Positions 51,840-62,322 of a stretch of 64,000 nucleotides of DNA are shown here, piece after piece. The notes below the pieces were generated by a model. It ran no database searches. It was given only the letters and a program-made list of their open reading frames with translations, and was not told the DNA's origin. The position numbers and the translations under genes are program-made. How positions within the stretch are numbered: position 1 is the stretch's first letter; the number at the start of each line of letters is the position of its first letter. The stretch covers positions 124,001 through 188,000 of the forward strand of contig JAQBOV010000005.1 in NCBI GenBank assembly GCA_028287895.1, given 5' to 3'. The DNA comes from Mucilaginibacter sp. Its GTDB lineage: Bacteria; Bacteroidota; Bacteroidia; Sphingobacteriales; Sphingobacteriaceae.

Positions 51840-53243
51840 CTACATCACCACTTTCACCTTTATCTGCCCGTTCAACAGCGTGCGGATGACCAGTTTATCG
51901 TTGGTTGGATAAATGGCCTGGATATCCAGATCTTTTATAGTTACATCTGAGCGGATATTGTTGCCAAGGTCGCGGCTTAGTTCGTGCTGGAGCCTGGTTT
52001 TACTATCGGCAATAAACTTCGTGAAGTTGTAGGTAGCCCTTTGGCGTATCATATCGGTTATCTTACCGTTGAACATCCACCTGGCAGCTTTCAGCATCCA
52101 GGCTTTTGTTTGCAGGTCAAAACTCAAATCGGGAAAAGACAGTTCATGGGTAGCAGGATCGTAGCTCGGCGTTCCAACGAGGTAAATCGTCCCCGTGCTG
52201 GAGCCTTTAAAATCTACCTGCATCACTATCTGCTTACCTATACCGCCAATTTTGGTATGGCCGACAACAAACTCTTTGCCGGCCACCTGGCTGTTCATAC
52301 CAACTACCTGCTGGTTTACCATATTGGTAAGATGATCGTAATTCTCTAACAAATCGAGATAAACATTAAAGCCGTTTGCTGGTGTATAGGTGCTTAAATT
52401 TGGCAATGGTTTTGGCGGCTGCGGATTGCTCACCGTCGTTACCGCAGGTTTTGCAGACAAGCCCACCGAAAAATTGAGCAGTGAACCATTTAAACTAAAA
52501 CTGCTTAGGCGTACGCTTTGCGGATTGATGGAAAGATAACCTACGTCCCCCACTTTAATTTCGGTGGCAATGTTTTTCCATAATTCCTCTACCATGGGTT
52601 TAATATTATAAGCGGCAATTTTGGCGTCCACCTGTTTGCCCAGATCGCTTAGCGGGTTGTTTAAATATTGTATCAGCCGGTCGGTAACATCTATATTTCC
52701 CATAAACACGTTGCAGCGGTCAAGCGGTTTGGGAGCTGGGTATAAAATTGTCTGGGAGCGCAAATGATAATCGGGCATCACATTGATGGTGGACCGGTAG
52801 GATATTTCCATTCTCCTCAGCGGCTCGTCGATGCCGCATTGGGCAGAAACCGTTGGTACGATGCATTGCGGACCCGAACCTAAAAGGGTTGAGCATTTGG
52901 CACAATACGATGCCGTGAAGCCATAGCTGCCAATAAATTTTAAGTAGACCACATTATTGCTGCCAGTAACTACAAAAGGTGTACGGTTAAAAGTATAATT
53001 ATACCGAAAACCCTGGCAAGGCTGCTGGTTGTCCGAATATTTATTGGGCACTGAATTTTCGGCCTGGATAAAATAGCTTCTCAGATCAGCAGTAACCGGC
53101 ACCTCGACATTGGAAACGGGCTGAACGATCTTTGGGATATCAACTTCAGTACGGGCCGGCGCAAGCGGCTTAACTGTGGCACAGGAATAAAGCACAAGGG
53201 GCAATATGAATGCCGCTAAAAATTGTATTGGTTTAAGTGTCAT
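51840..53243 (-). CDS. DUF4403 family lipoprotein
   Basis: Lipobox LYSCATV; overall length and C-terminal FVGTPSYDP-like region of DUF4403. Confidence 0.8.
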   Translation of the reverse strand: MTLKPIQFLAAFILPLVLYSCATVKPLAPARTEVDIPKIVQPVSNVEVPVTADLRSYFIQAENSVPNKYSDNQQPCQGFRYNYTFNRTPFVVTGSNNVVYLKFIGSYGFTASYCAKCSTLLGSGPQCIVPTVSAQCGIDEPLRRMEISYRSTINVMPDYHLRSQTILYPAPKPLDRCNVFMGNIDVTDRLIQYLNNPLSDLGKQVDAKIAAYNIKPMVEELWKNIATEIKVGDVGYLSINPQSVRLSSFSLNGSLLNFSVGLSAKPAVTTVSNPQPPKPLPNLSTYTPANGFNVYLDLLENYDHLTNMVNQQVVGMNSQVAGKEFVVGHTKIGGIGKQIVMQVDFKGSSTGTIYLVGTPSYDPATHELSFPDLSFDLQTKAWMLKAARWMFNGKITDMIRQRATYNFTKFIADSKTRLQHELSRDLGNNIRSDVTIKDLDIQAIYPTNDKLVIRTLLNGQIKVKVVM

Positions 53244-53380
53244 GTTTCAGGGGCAAAATAACCCGTGCATTGGCAAATAGCGGCGCAGGTTTAATGGGGG
53301 TAAAAATAATAAGGTTTGGGGTTATCTCACAAATATTTTATAGTTTGGTGGTCAATTATTATACGACCTATTTTTTGATT

Positions 53381-53872
53381 ATGAAAAAAATTAACCCTGA
53401 CCAGGTTGTCTCTGTTGTTTTAAAGTACTTGTTACATTTTCTGATAAACGCCGGTATTTATTTCGCCCTTTTATTTATTTTCACTTCGTTCTGGCTGCAT
53501 CAATTGTTCAGCAAATTTTCACATATGGCTTATTTATCCGATGATGATTTTCATCGGCTGATCTATTTCGAGCTGGCTATCTATACCTTATTTTGTTATT
53601 TTGCCAACAACTTTGTTTTCGATCTTTATCACCGTAAGCGGGCCAAACAACTAATGTTCTCTGTGATCGTAGATCTGCTGATCATCCCTGTTGATATGTT
53701 TATCATGATCGCTTACAATAATATTGCGCTAAAACACACGATCATGATGGAAGCTTCCCTGTATAATGTTTACCTGATCACCGTATTAATAGTAATTAAA
53801 GAGTTAATTACCGGGATCATACTCTCCCGGAAAAAAACTGAAGGAGGAAAACCAAACTATACAGCACGGTAA
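53381..53872 (+). CDS. Hypothetical integral membrane protein
   Basis: Four TM segments; start 53381 (MKKINPDQVVSVV) preferred over 53237, which overlaps the opposite gene. Confidence 0.65.
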   Translation: MKKINPDQVVSVVLKYLLHFLINAGIYFALLFIFTSFWLHQLFSKFSHMAYLSDDDFHRLIYFELAIYTLFCYFANNFVFDLYHRKRAKQLMFSVIVDLLIIPVDMFIMIAYNNIALKHTIMMEASLYNVYLITVLIVIKELITGIILSRKKTEGGKPNYTAR

Positions 53873-53907
53873 CAAACAGGAGTTCAATAAAAATCCTGAA
53901 AACAGGC

Positions 53908-55344
53908 CTATGAGAAGGGGATACTGACTTTAAATCTACTGGATACACCGGGCTCCGATCGCACTTCAATTTTACCGTTCAATTGGGTTACCGCGTCTTT
54001 TACAAGGTAAAGCCCTATACCCGAACTCCTTTTGTTATCGCCAGACATGTAAAACTTATCAAAAATACGTTCCTGATCTTTTTGCCGTATACCCAAACCA
54101 TTGTCCTCCACCTCAATTATCATTTGGGTATCCGAGCGATAGCTTTTAACCTTTACCCATTGCTCCGGTTTTTTCCAATCGCTGTATTTAACAGAATTTG
54201 ACACCAGGTTATTTAATATTACCTGCAGTTTGAGAGCATCACTTTGAATTTGGGTTAATTCGAGTTCTTTATAAAACATTATTTCCTTACCGCCATTATA
54301 ATAATTATTTTGTGATATTACATCGTCAACAATGGTGATAAGGCTGCACTCAGTTTTGTTTACGCCCATGTGCTTGCTTTTAATAAATGTCAGCATCTCA
54401 TTAATAAAGCGGTCCTGTTTTTCCAGGCTTCCTTTCATCATTAAGATATACTCTTTAATCTGACCAAGGTCGGTTTCATCATCTATCAAATCGATCAAAC
54501 CGACCAACGATGCCAGGGGCGAACGCAGGTCATGCGTTACATTAAAAACAAATTTGTCAAGCCCGGCATTGATCACCTGCAGATTTTCGTTTTGTTCCAT
54601 TATTCTCTTTTTTGACTTCGCCAGGTTGCTGATCATAATGGCCGCAGAGGATAATGAACTGAATACAATAACAAGGGTGATCAATACATTTACTATAAAA
54701 ACATACCGATTAATTTTACGGCTGATGTCACCCAGCGCTGCCGAAAAGGCTTGTTCTTTTAGCGTCAGGCCTGCCGAGTTACTATTGATAGCCAGTATCA
54801 TTGCTCTTTTTTCTTCTGCTGGAATTTTCCCGGCTATTATTTTTTTATGTGCGGCGATACCCTGGCGGTCAAGGTCGCTTATCATCGCATCGCCATCCTG
54901 CCATATCGTTATTGCTTTTTCAAACATTGCCAAACGCCGAAACCGGTTAAAGAGCCATATCATATCATCAATATCCTCCGGATGATTTTTCCCCTGCAAA
55001 AAACCTTTTTTTGCCAGTTCGTAATTGCTATTGTTTAAAGATAACGCCCGCTGGGCTCTATTATCGCCTTTGGGTATGCTGATTGCCTTCTCAAAGGCAG
55101 CGTAATCAGATTCGTTTTCAAACGAGATATAATTGATCAAATGAGCTGACGCATCCTTCTGACCTTTTGAATATTCTGATTCACCATTAATATATGCGCC
55201 GGCGCCTGAAAGTATTTTGATTGAATAATAGTTAACCATGATAATAGCAGCCGATGCCATTGCCATCAGCAGTAGCAATACCAGCGCCTTTTTCTTCTTT
55301 AACAATTTTAGTGCTGTTATCGTGCGATTTAATACATTTTTCAA
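53908..55344 (-). CDS. Membrane sensor histidine kinase
   Basis: Two TM segments flanking a periplasmic helical region; H-box NVTHDLRSPLASLVGL; VEDNGLGIRQKDQERIFDKFYM, SSGIGLYLVKDAV. Confidence 0.93.
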   Translation of the reverse strand: MKNVLNRTITALKLLKKKKALVLLLLMAMASAAIIMVNYYSIKILSGAGAYINGESEYSKGQKDASAHLINYISFENESDYAAFEKAISIPKGDNRAQRALSLNNSNYELAKKGFLQGKNHPEDIDDMIWLFNRFRRLAMFEKAITIWQDGDAMISDLDRQGIAAHKKIIAGKIPAEEKRAMILAINSNSAGLTLKEQAFSAALGDISRKINRYVFIVNVLITLVIVFSSLSSAAIMISNLAKSKKRIMEQNENLQVINAGLDKFVFNVTHDLRSPLASLVGLIDLIDDETDLGQIKEYILMMKGSLEKQDRFINEMLTFIKSKHMGVNKTECSLITIVDDVISQNNYYNGGKEIMFYKELELTQIQSDALKLQVILNNLVSNSVKYSDWKKPEQWVKVKSYRSDTQMIIEVEDNGLGIRQKDQERIFDKFYMSGDNKRSSGIGLYLVKDAVTQLNGKIEVRSEPGVSSRFKVSIPFS

Positions 55345-55671
55345 ATCAATATATTTTAACTATTGTGCATGGTATATTTTTATTTTGTCATACTTTTTCG
55401 TTAGAAAAGATAAACAATATTACATCCTTAAGTATTTGACAATTATCTATGCCAAGTTATCAGAAGTTTCTCATTTTTAGCGATTAACGAATAATTTAGT
55501 AAGTGACAGCTATTTAAAATACGATTCAAGTTAACCGTATGCGTATACCTAAAGGGACTTATCTTTGTTGCATTTTCAGCAAATAATATTTGCTGAACAC
55601 TCAAATTGTTACAAAACAGATGCAATGTATTTTGCAATTTCAATAATCTATCGTAATATTGCGATTAAATT

Positions 55672-56001
55672 ATGGGCTTAACTAAAACTGAAATATTTAC
55701 GACGGAGCAAAATCGCCTTGCTGTTATGCTCAGAGCGCTGGCACATCCGGCACGCATAGCCATTTTGCAGCAGCTTATCAACACCAATGCCTGCGTGTGC
55801 GGCAGTTTGGTAGAAGAGCTGGGACTGGCACAAGCCACTATTTCGCAGCATTTAAAGGAGCTCAAAAATGCCGGTTTGATACAGGGCACCATTGAGGGCG
55901 TAAGCGTTTGCTACTGCATTGAAGCCAATGCCTGGAAATTATTACAAAAGGAGTTAAATGCATTTTTCGGGTCGTATACCGATCCGGCTAAGTGCTGCTA
56001 A
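55672..56001 (+). CDS. arsR: ArsR family transcriptional regulator
   Basis: ALAHPARIAILQQLINTNACVCGSLVEELGLAQATISQHLKELKNAGLI. Confidence 0.95.
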   Translation: MGLTKTEIFTTEQNRLAVMLRALAHPARIAILQQLINTNACVCGSLVEELGLAQATISQHLKELKNAGLIQGTIEGVSVCYCIEANAWKLLQKELNAFFGSYTDPAKCC

Positions 56002-56052
56002 AAAAATTTATATTAATCAATCGCAATATTACAATAAAAAAATTCACCGATC

Positions 56053-56895
56053 ATGAACACGGATAACCAAATCAAAGACCTGGTAAGGCAAAAATACAGT
56101 GAGATCGCTTTGCAGGATAAGGAAACCAACCAGTCAAGCTGTTGCGGCTCCGGATGCTGCTCAACCGAAGTTTATCATATCATGAGTGATGATTACAGTA
56201 CCCTTAGCGGTTACAATGCGGATGCCGACCTGGGTTTGGGCTGCGGCTTGCCGACACAATTCGCAAAGATCAAAAAAGGCGATGTGGTGATTGATCTTGG
56301 CTCGGGAGCAGGCAACGACTGCTTTGTAGCTCGTGCCGAAACAGGCCAGACCGGCAAAGTAATAGGAATAGATTTTACCGAAGCGATGATAAGCAAAGCA
56401 CGGCAGAATGCTGAAACGCTGGGTTTTCATAATGTGGAGTTCAGGCAGGGGGATATCGAAAACATGCCCCTTACTGCGGGTGTAGCCGACGTGGTGATCA
56501 GCAATTGTGTTTTAAACCTGGTGCCAAATAAGGATGGGGTGTTTAAACAGATATACCGTGTATTAAAACCCAAAGGACATTTCAGCATATCTGATGTGGT
56601 ATTGGTGGGCGATTTGCCGCCGAAACTAAAAAGCGACGCAGAAATGTATGCCGGATGCGTATCAGGAGCTATTCAGAAAGAGGTGTATATGGAACTGATA
56701 AAGGTTAACGGATTTGAAAAGATCATCATCCAAAAAGAAAAACCAATTCACATCCCGGATGATATCCTCTTAAAATATTTAAACGATACAGAATTATCCG
56801 AATTTAAAAATGGGAAAACCGGAATATTCAGTATTACGGTTTATGCTGAGAAACCTGAAGCAAAGGCCTGCTGCGGACCTGATTGCTGCTCCTGA
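56053..56895 (+). CDS. arsM: Arsenite methyltransferase
   Basis: SSCCGSGCCS N-terminal Cys cluster, VIDLGSGAGNDCFVA, ISNCVLNLVPNK, C-terminal ACCGPDCCS. Confidence 0.95.
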   Translation: MNTDNQIKDLVRQKYSEIALQDKETNQSSCCGSGCCSTEVYHIMSDDYSTLSGYNADADLGLGCGLPTQFAKIKKGDVVIDLGSGAGNDCFVARAETGQTGKVIGIDFTEAMISKARQNAETLGFHNVEFRQGDIENMPLTAGVADVVISNCVLNLVPNKDGVFKQIYRVLKPKGHFSISDVVLVGDLPPKLKSDAEMYAGCVSGAIQKEVYMELIKVNGFEKIIIQKEKPIHIPDDILLKYLNDTELSEFKNGKTGIFSITVYAEKPEAKACCGPDCCS

Positions 56896-56904
56896 TTAAA
56901 AGAT

Positions 56905-57336
56905 ATGGAAATTAACGAAGCTGTAAATTACAGGGAAAGTATACTAGAACTGCTTAGAGCCGAAAGGCTGCCGGTGGATGATCTGCCGGCTACTTTAGAG
57001 AATTTCCTTGTTGCCCTACAAAACGATCAAGTTATTGGTGTAGCCGGCCTGGAAATTTATGGTGACTATAGTTTATTACGCTCATTAGCGGTAAAACCAA
57101 ATTTAAGGAGCCATGGCATAGCAGGTAAATTACTTCAACAAATCGAAACACTTGCTCATTCAAAAGGATTAAAGGCGATCTACCTGTTAACTGAAACAGC
57201 GTCTGATTATTTTTACCGTAAGAATTATATAAGGATAACCCGAAACGAAGTTCCTGCCGGGGTGCAGCGATCCTCAGAGTTCAGCCATGTGTGCCCCCAA
57301 TCAGCCATAGTGATGATGAAAACTTTAAGAAAATAA
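56905..57336 (+). CDS. arsN2: Arsenic resistance GNAT N-acetyltransferase
   Basis: GNAT motif LRSLAVKPNLRSHGIAGKLLQQIE; position within ars cluster. Confidence 0.9.
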   Translation: MEINEAVNYRESILELLRAERLPVDDLPATLENFLVALQNDQVIGVAGLEIYGDYSLLRSLAVKPNLRSHGIAGKLLQQIETLAHSKGLKAIYLLTETASDYFYRKNYIRITRNEVPAGVQRSSEFSHVCPQSAIVMMKTLRK

Positions 57337-57339
57337 AAA

Positions 57340-57756
57340 TTGAAAAACGTACTAGTACTATGCACAGGCAACAGTTGCCGCAGCCAGATAGCCGAGGGCT
57401 ATTTAAGACATTTTGCAGGCGACAAGGCCACAGTTTACAGCGCTGGGATAGAAACTCACGGCCTGAACCCAAAAGCTATACAGGTAATGGCCGAGGATCA
57501 TATCGATATATCCAAACACACCTCTAATAATGTAGACGAGTACCTGGATGTCCCTTTTGATTATGTAATCACTGTTTGCGATAATGCCAAAGAGAATTGC
57601 CCGTACTTTCCGACAAAAGCTGTGCGCTTTCACTATGACTTTCCCGACCCGGCAAAAGCTACCGGCAGCGCGGATGAAGTGATGAACGAATTCAGAAGGG
57701 TGCGTGATATGATAAAAGTATACAGCAGGGATTTGGTGAAAGAGCATTTAAATTAA
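57340..57756 (+). CDS. arsC: Arsenate reductase (low-MW phosphatase fold), TTG start
   Basis: VLVLCTGNSCRSQIAEG P-loop; DYVITVCDNAKENCPYFP. Confidence 0.95.
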   Translation: MKNVLVLCTGNSCRSQIAEGYLRHFAGDKATVYSAGIETHGLNPKAIQVMAEDHIDISKHTSNNVDEYLDVPFDYVITVCDNAKENCPYFPTKAVRFHYDFPDPAKATGSADEVMNEFRRVRDMIKVYSRDLVKEHLN

Positions 57757-57796
57757 ATAAACTTAGAACGATCAATAACCATTTCAGCCTGACGTT

Positions 57797-57892
57797 ATGA
57801 CACAAGGCGATGCTTTATTGCTGGGTATTCACCATTCGGCCCGAAGCCAAATGGCCGAAGCCGATAAAGCGAATCATTTTGTCATTTATTGA
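57797..57892 (+). pseudogene. Decayed arsC-like fragment
   Basis: ALLLGIHHSARSQMAEADKANHFVIY*: resembles the ArsC P-loop (LCxHNSARSQMAE) with the catalytic Cys position replaced and an early stop. Confidence 0.5.
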
Positions 57893-57982
57893 ACAGGCGA
57901 AAAACGCGATTTCTGGCTTAGCTAAATCCTGATCGCCCACTTATTATTAAAATTAATAAAACATAAAACTTACAAATAGCAT

Positions 57983-59065
57983 ATGAGCGCTAACGATTGT
58001 GCCCCGGCGGCGGAAAGAAAAAAACTGAGTTTTCTTGACCGGTATTTAACCTTGTGGATATTTTTAGCAATGGCCATCGGCGTAGGTGTTGGATATTTTA
58101 TCCCGGCATCGGCAACCTTCATCAATTCGTTTTCGAGCGGCACTACCAATATTCCATTAGCTACCGGCTTGATATTAATGATGTACCCACCGTTAGCAAA
58201 AGTGAAATATGAAAACATGGGTAAAGTATTTAAGGATACTAAAGTATTAAGCGCCTCTTTGGTACTTAACTGGATTGTTGGTCCGATATTGATGTTTGTT
58301 TTGGCTATTACGTTTTTACGTGATCATCCTGCGTACATGATTGGTGTAATCCTGATCGGCCTTGCCCGTTGTATAGCAATGGTGGTTGTATGGAATGAAC
58401 TCGCCGGAGGCAGCCGGGAGTATGCAGCGGGATTAATAGCTTTAAACAGCATATTTCAGGTACTGCTTTACAGTGTTTATGCGTATATATTTATCACGGT
58501 TTTACCACCCTTGTTCGGCTTAAAAGGCTTGGCAGTAAATATTACTATTATTGAAATAGCCAAAAGCGTTGGCCTCTATTTAGGTATTCCTTTTGCCGGC
58601 GGTATTCTCAGCCGTTATACGCTTATTAAAATTAAAGGCGAAGAATGGTTCCAAAAAAAATATGTGCCGATTATTTCGCCTGTTACACTGATTGCCCTGC
58701 TGTTTACCATTGTTGTAATGTTCAGCCTGAAAGGAAATCTGATTGTTCAGATACCTATGGACGTTGTGCGTATCGCTGTACCGTTAGTGGTTTATTTTAC
58801 CATTATGTTCCTGTTGAGCTTTTTTATCGGCAAATCATTTGGCGCCGATTACTCAAAGAGTACCTCTATTGCTTTTACTGCTACAGGCAACAACTTTGAA
58901 CTGGCCATCGCTGTTGCTATAGGAGTATTCGGCATAAATTCAGGAGAAGCGTTTGCCGGTGTGATTGGGCCGCTTGTGGAAGTGCCTGCTTTGATCGCTT
59001 TAGTTAATTTAGCTTTTTGGCTGCGTAAAAAATATTATACCAACAAAACCACAACGATTGTATAA
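57983..59065 (+). CDS. acr3: ACR3 family arsenite efflux transporter
   Basis: [62 protein letters not shown]. Confidence 0.96.
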   Translation: MSANDCAPAAERKKLSFLDRYLTLWIFLAMAIGVGVGYFIPASATFINSFSSGTTNIPLATGLILMMYPPLAKVKYENMGKVFKDTKVLSASLVLNWIVGPILMFVLAITFLRDHPAYMIGVILIGLARCIAMVVVWNELAGGSREYAAGLIALNSIFQVLLYSVYAYIFITVLPPLFGLKGLAVNITIIEIAKSVGLYLGIPFAGGILSRYTLIKIKGEEWFQKKYVPIISPVTLIALLFTIVVMFSLKGNLIVQIPMDVVRIAVPLVVYFTIMFLLSFFIGKSFGADYSKSTSIAFTATGNNFELAIAVAIGVFGINSGEAFAGVIGPLVEVPALIALVNLAFWLRKKYYTNKTTTIV

Positions 59066-59219
59066 AATTATCCTTTGCTTGTAAATCATCACCCTGCTGC
59101 ATTAGATACGATGGTTGGCGGGCTCATTCCAAATCCCATATTGAAGTTTTATATATTTACTTGCAGGAACTACAAAAATAATTTCGCGATGAGATTTGGC
59201 TACCAAAGATAGGATACGT

Positions 59220-60317
59220 TTAAAAGACAGTCGGTCGAAGCATTTGGTAATACCCAACAGCTCTTCTCTGATGGTAGCCATGATATATCACAGTTGGGTA
59301 GCTTTTGTAAGCCGCTTTGTTATTCATTGTTCTAAAAAAATCCTCCAGTTGCTCAATATGGTTCTCCGTAAGCAATTCACCTTTACCGCTGCGATGGCCA
59401 AACGCCCTGGGCTCAAGCACTTGTACAAAATGAACACCCAACTCCTTTGCGAACTTCATGTAGGGTAATAAATGCCTTCCATCAATAAATTCCATTGTGG
59501 TACAAACACTTAATGCCGTTACCAGGCCTGAGTTAAGCGAGGCTTTTACACCTTCAACCGCCTTATCAAATATTTCTGGGTGTTTACGGAACTTGTTATG
59601 CAGCTGAGGCACATAATGGTCAATGCTTACAATTATTCCTTTACAACCGGCATTCTTTAACAACCGGGCATTGATCGGGGTTAAATTAAATCCTGATGTT
59701 GCCACGTAGCATTCACATTGATCTTTTGCAAAGCTGATCACATCAACCAGGTCTTTAATACGCAACAGCGGCTCCCCTCCGCTAAACTGAATTTGATTTA
59801 CCCCCAGATTTTGGTATAGGGTCACCATTTTTATCAGTTCATCTTTGGTAAATGTTCCTTTTTGATCCGGGTTATCCCATTCAAAACGATGTTCGCATCG
59901 TAAAGGGCATTTGCCTGTAATGTCGAAAAACATAAATTTCAGCTTATTTTCTGTCTGCATTGGTGATCCGCAACGCAATAGTTCATCTTTTATAACATTG
60001 TCATAGGCGACTGAAGGCCAACCGGGCGTATAAAGGTTGAAATAATATTTACCATCCACTTTATACATTTTTTTCAAATTTCCGCTCCATGCTGCCCTTC
60101 GTAAGTTCAAAAGGGCAATAAGCGCTTTTCTTATTCTTTTAAAAGACCGCAATGTGATGCAGGCCATAAAAAGGATGCGCAGCTTTACAGCTACCAGGAT
60201 TATATGGCGTTCTAAATCGCTTAATCTTTTTTGTTGATACGGTTCATGAGCGGACAGATGATCAGCCTCTGTTTCATCTTCTTTATATTCCGAATTAAAT
60301 ACAGTCGGGGTCTCCAT
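59220..60317 (-). pseudogene. Radical SAM protein with mutated Fe-S motif and truncated C-terminus (probable pseudogene)
   Basis: TGKCPLRCEHRFEW (third Cys to Arg), FSGGEPLLR, C-terminal sequence stops after YHGYHQRRAVGYYQMLRPTVF. Confidence 0.75.
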
Positions 60318-60495
60318 GTCTTCTCTGAGTTGATAAATAGTTATTTATTTAAAATGCCGCCGTAAACAGATTTAAATGGCAACCCCGCTTGATAAAAGGT
60401 TACTTTGCTACGGATAAAGAGTAAATCGCATTTGAGCCGGATAAACGCTGTCCGGAATTTTTAAGCTCCGGATAGCGTTGTCATTGATTTTGATA

Positions 60496-61026
60496 TTAAA
60501 ACCTGTAGGCCAAACGTAAATTTATCTGGCCTACAGTGCTCCCGTTTGTCCAGCCTTCATAACGAACGCCTGCCTCAAAGCCACCGTTGAAACTGTAGCC
60601 TATGCCTGGTGACCACACAAACGCATGGCCGCCGCCGCTTTCGGTGGAGAATACAATACCTAATTGGCCTTCAATAAAAAAGTTCCCTTCAGAATAGTAT
60701 TTAGCACCGGCTTTGACCGGAATAAAGCCGGAAGTGGAGGGTATGCCAATTCCTTTAAGCACACTTTTCAATAAAAAGGCGTTATAACCGGCAGAAAGTG
60801 TAAAATAAGAGCGGCCCGATGTAGGCAATTCATACTTAACTGAACCACCTATTACAGCGCTGTAAACCTTGCTTATCTCACCAACGGGTAAACCGCCTTC
60901 TGCGCCAATGCTAAATTTTCCGCCGCCGCTTGTTGGTGATGATGAGGCAGTGGTGGCAGTTGTTTGGGCAAAACCGCTGAATGCTATTCCGCCCGCTAAT
61001 GCAAAGGTTAATAATAATTCTTTCAT
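60496..61026 (-). CDS. Outer-membrane beta-barrel protein
   Basis: Signal peptide; alternating strands FSIGAEGGLPVGEISKVYSAVIGGSVKYELP; terminal INLRLAYRF. Confidence 0.85.
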   Translation of the reverse strand: MKELLLTFALAGGIAFSGFAQTTATTASSSPTSGGGKFSIGAEGGLPVGEISKVYSAVIGGSVKYELPTSGRSYFTLSAGYNAFLLKSVLKGIGIPSTSGFIPVKAGAKYYSEGNFFIEGQLGIVFSTESGGGHAFVWSPGIGYSFNGGFEAGVRYEGWTNGSTVGQINLRLAYRF

Positions 61027-61316
61027 GATAATAAGTTTTAATGTTGACGTAATAATAATTTAATAATGATTTATTTTTAAATATCCCGGTAATATTTATT
61101 AAGTAAAGCTAGCCGGGTTTACAACACTATAAAAACTGGAAAATCAGCCGATTACGAAAGATTAAGTAAATAACCGTATTACTTTTCAGATATTGTTATA
61201 TCCAAGTAATTATTACTATATTTAATTATTGTTAATTCACTGATTAGTATTTTTTGCAAATAATAACCAGGCGATTAATAAATAACCCCTAAAATTTAAA
61301 CCAAAAATCCGGGCTT

Positions 61317-62315
61317 ATGGACCATAACCAAACCCAGGCTTTGTTTTTTAATCATATCAGGTCAAGACTCCCGGCTCATCTTTCATTTGTGGATGAGGTG
61401 GCTGAACTGCTCAGCATCAGCAATGACAGCGCCTACCGGCGCATACGGGGCGAAAAGTCATTAGGACTTGACGAGGCACAAGTGCTTTGTAATAAATACC
61501 ATGTTTCGCTTGATCAGTTGCTTCATATAAAAAGCAATACAGTCATTTTTTCGTATGATAAAGTCGATCATCTTTCTTTCGATTTTAATAAATTCCTGCA
61601 TTTTGTGGCACAAAGCCTGGGTTTATTCAATACGCTGCAAAGCCCGAAGATGTATTTTTATAGTAAAGACATACCGCTTTACCATTTCATGCCATTCCCC
61701 GAATTAAGGGCCTTTAAGTTCTTTTTCTGGAAACGTACGGTAATAGGTTATCCTGAACTCGCAAGGCAGCAGTTTACAGGAGCGGACGATGACCCGGAGT
61801 GTAATGAACTGTCAAAAAAAATCGATGAATTATATGCACAAATACCTTCTATTGATATTTGGAATGAAGAGAGCGTAAATGTCACCATCAGCCAAATTGA
61901 GCTTTACCGGCAATCAAATATTTTTGTTAACAAAGCGCTTTTGCTGAAAGTATATTTGCAACTGGAACAATTGGTCGACTATCTTGAACTTCTGGCTGAA
62001 ACCGGGAAGAAAATATTATATAACCAGCCCCATGCGCACAGTAATGCCACTTATGACGCATACATCAACGAGGCCCTTATCGGAGATAATGCTATTTATG
62101 TGCAGAGCAACAACAGGCAGATCACTTTTATCAATCATAACGGGCTGAATTTTATGTCAACCGAAGACAAAGATTTCTGTGACTATACTTATAAACACAT
62201 GCAAAACCTTATCCGGAAATCAACACACATCAGTGTGGTAGGCGAAAAAGAAAGAAGTATGTTTTTTAATACCCTTAGGTGGAAAATTCAGGAACGAAAG
62301 AAGAATATCAATTGA
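61317..62315 (+). CDS. HTH transcriptional regulator with C-terminal helical domain
   Basis: VDEVAELLSISNDSAYRRIRGEKSLGLDEAQVLCNKYHVSLDQLL. Confidence 0.8.
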   Translation: MDHNQTQALFFNHIRSRLPAHLSFVDEVAELLSISNDSAYRRIRGEKSLGLDEAQVLCNKYHVSLDQLLHIKSNTVIFSYDKVDHLSFDFNKFLHFVAQSLGLFNTLQSPKMYFYSKDIPLYHFMPFPELRAFKFFFWKRTVIGYPELARQQFTGADDDPECNELSKKIDELYAQIPSIDIWNEESVNVTISQIELYRQSNIFVNKALLLKVYLQLEQLVDYLELLAETGKKILYNQPHAHSNATYDAYINEALIGDNAIYVQSNNRQITFINHNGLNFMSTEDKDFCDYTYKHMQNLIRKSTHISVVGEKERSMFFNTLRWKIQERKKNIN

Positions 62316-62322
62316 CTGGATA

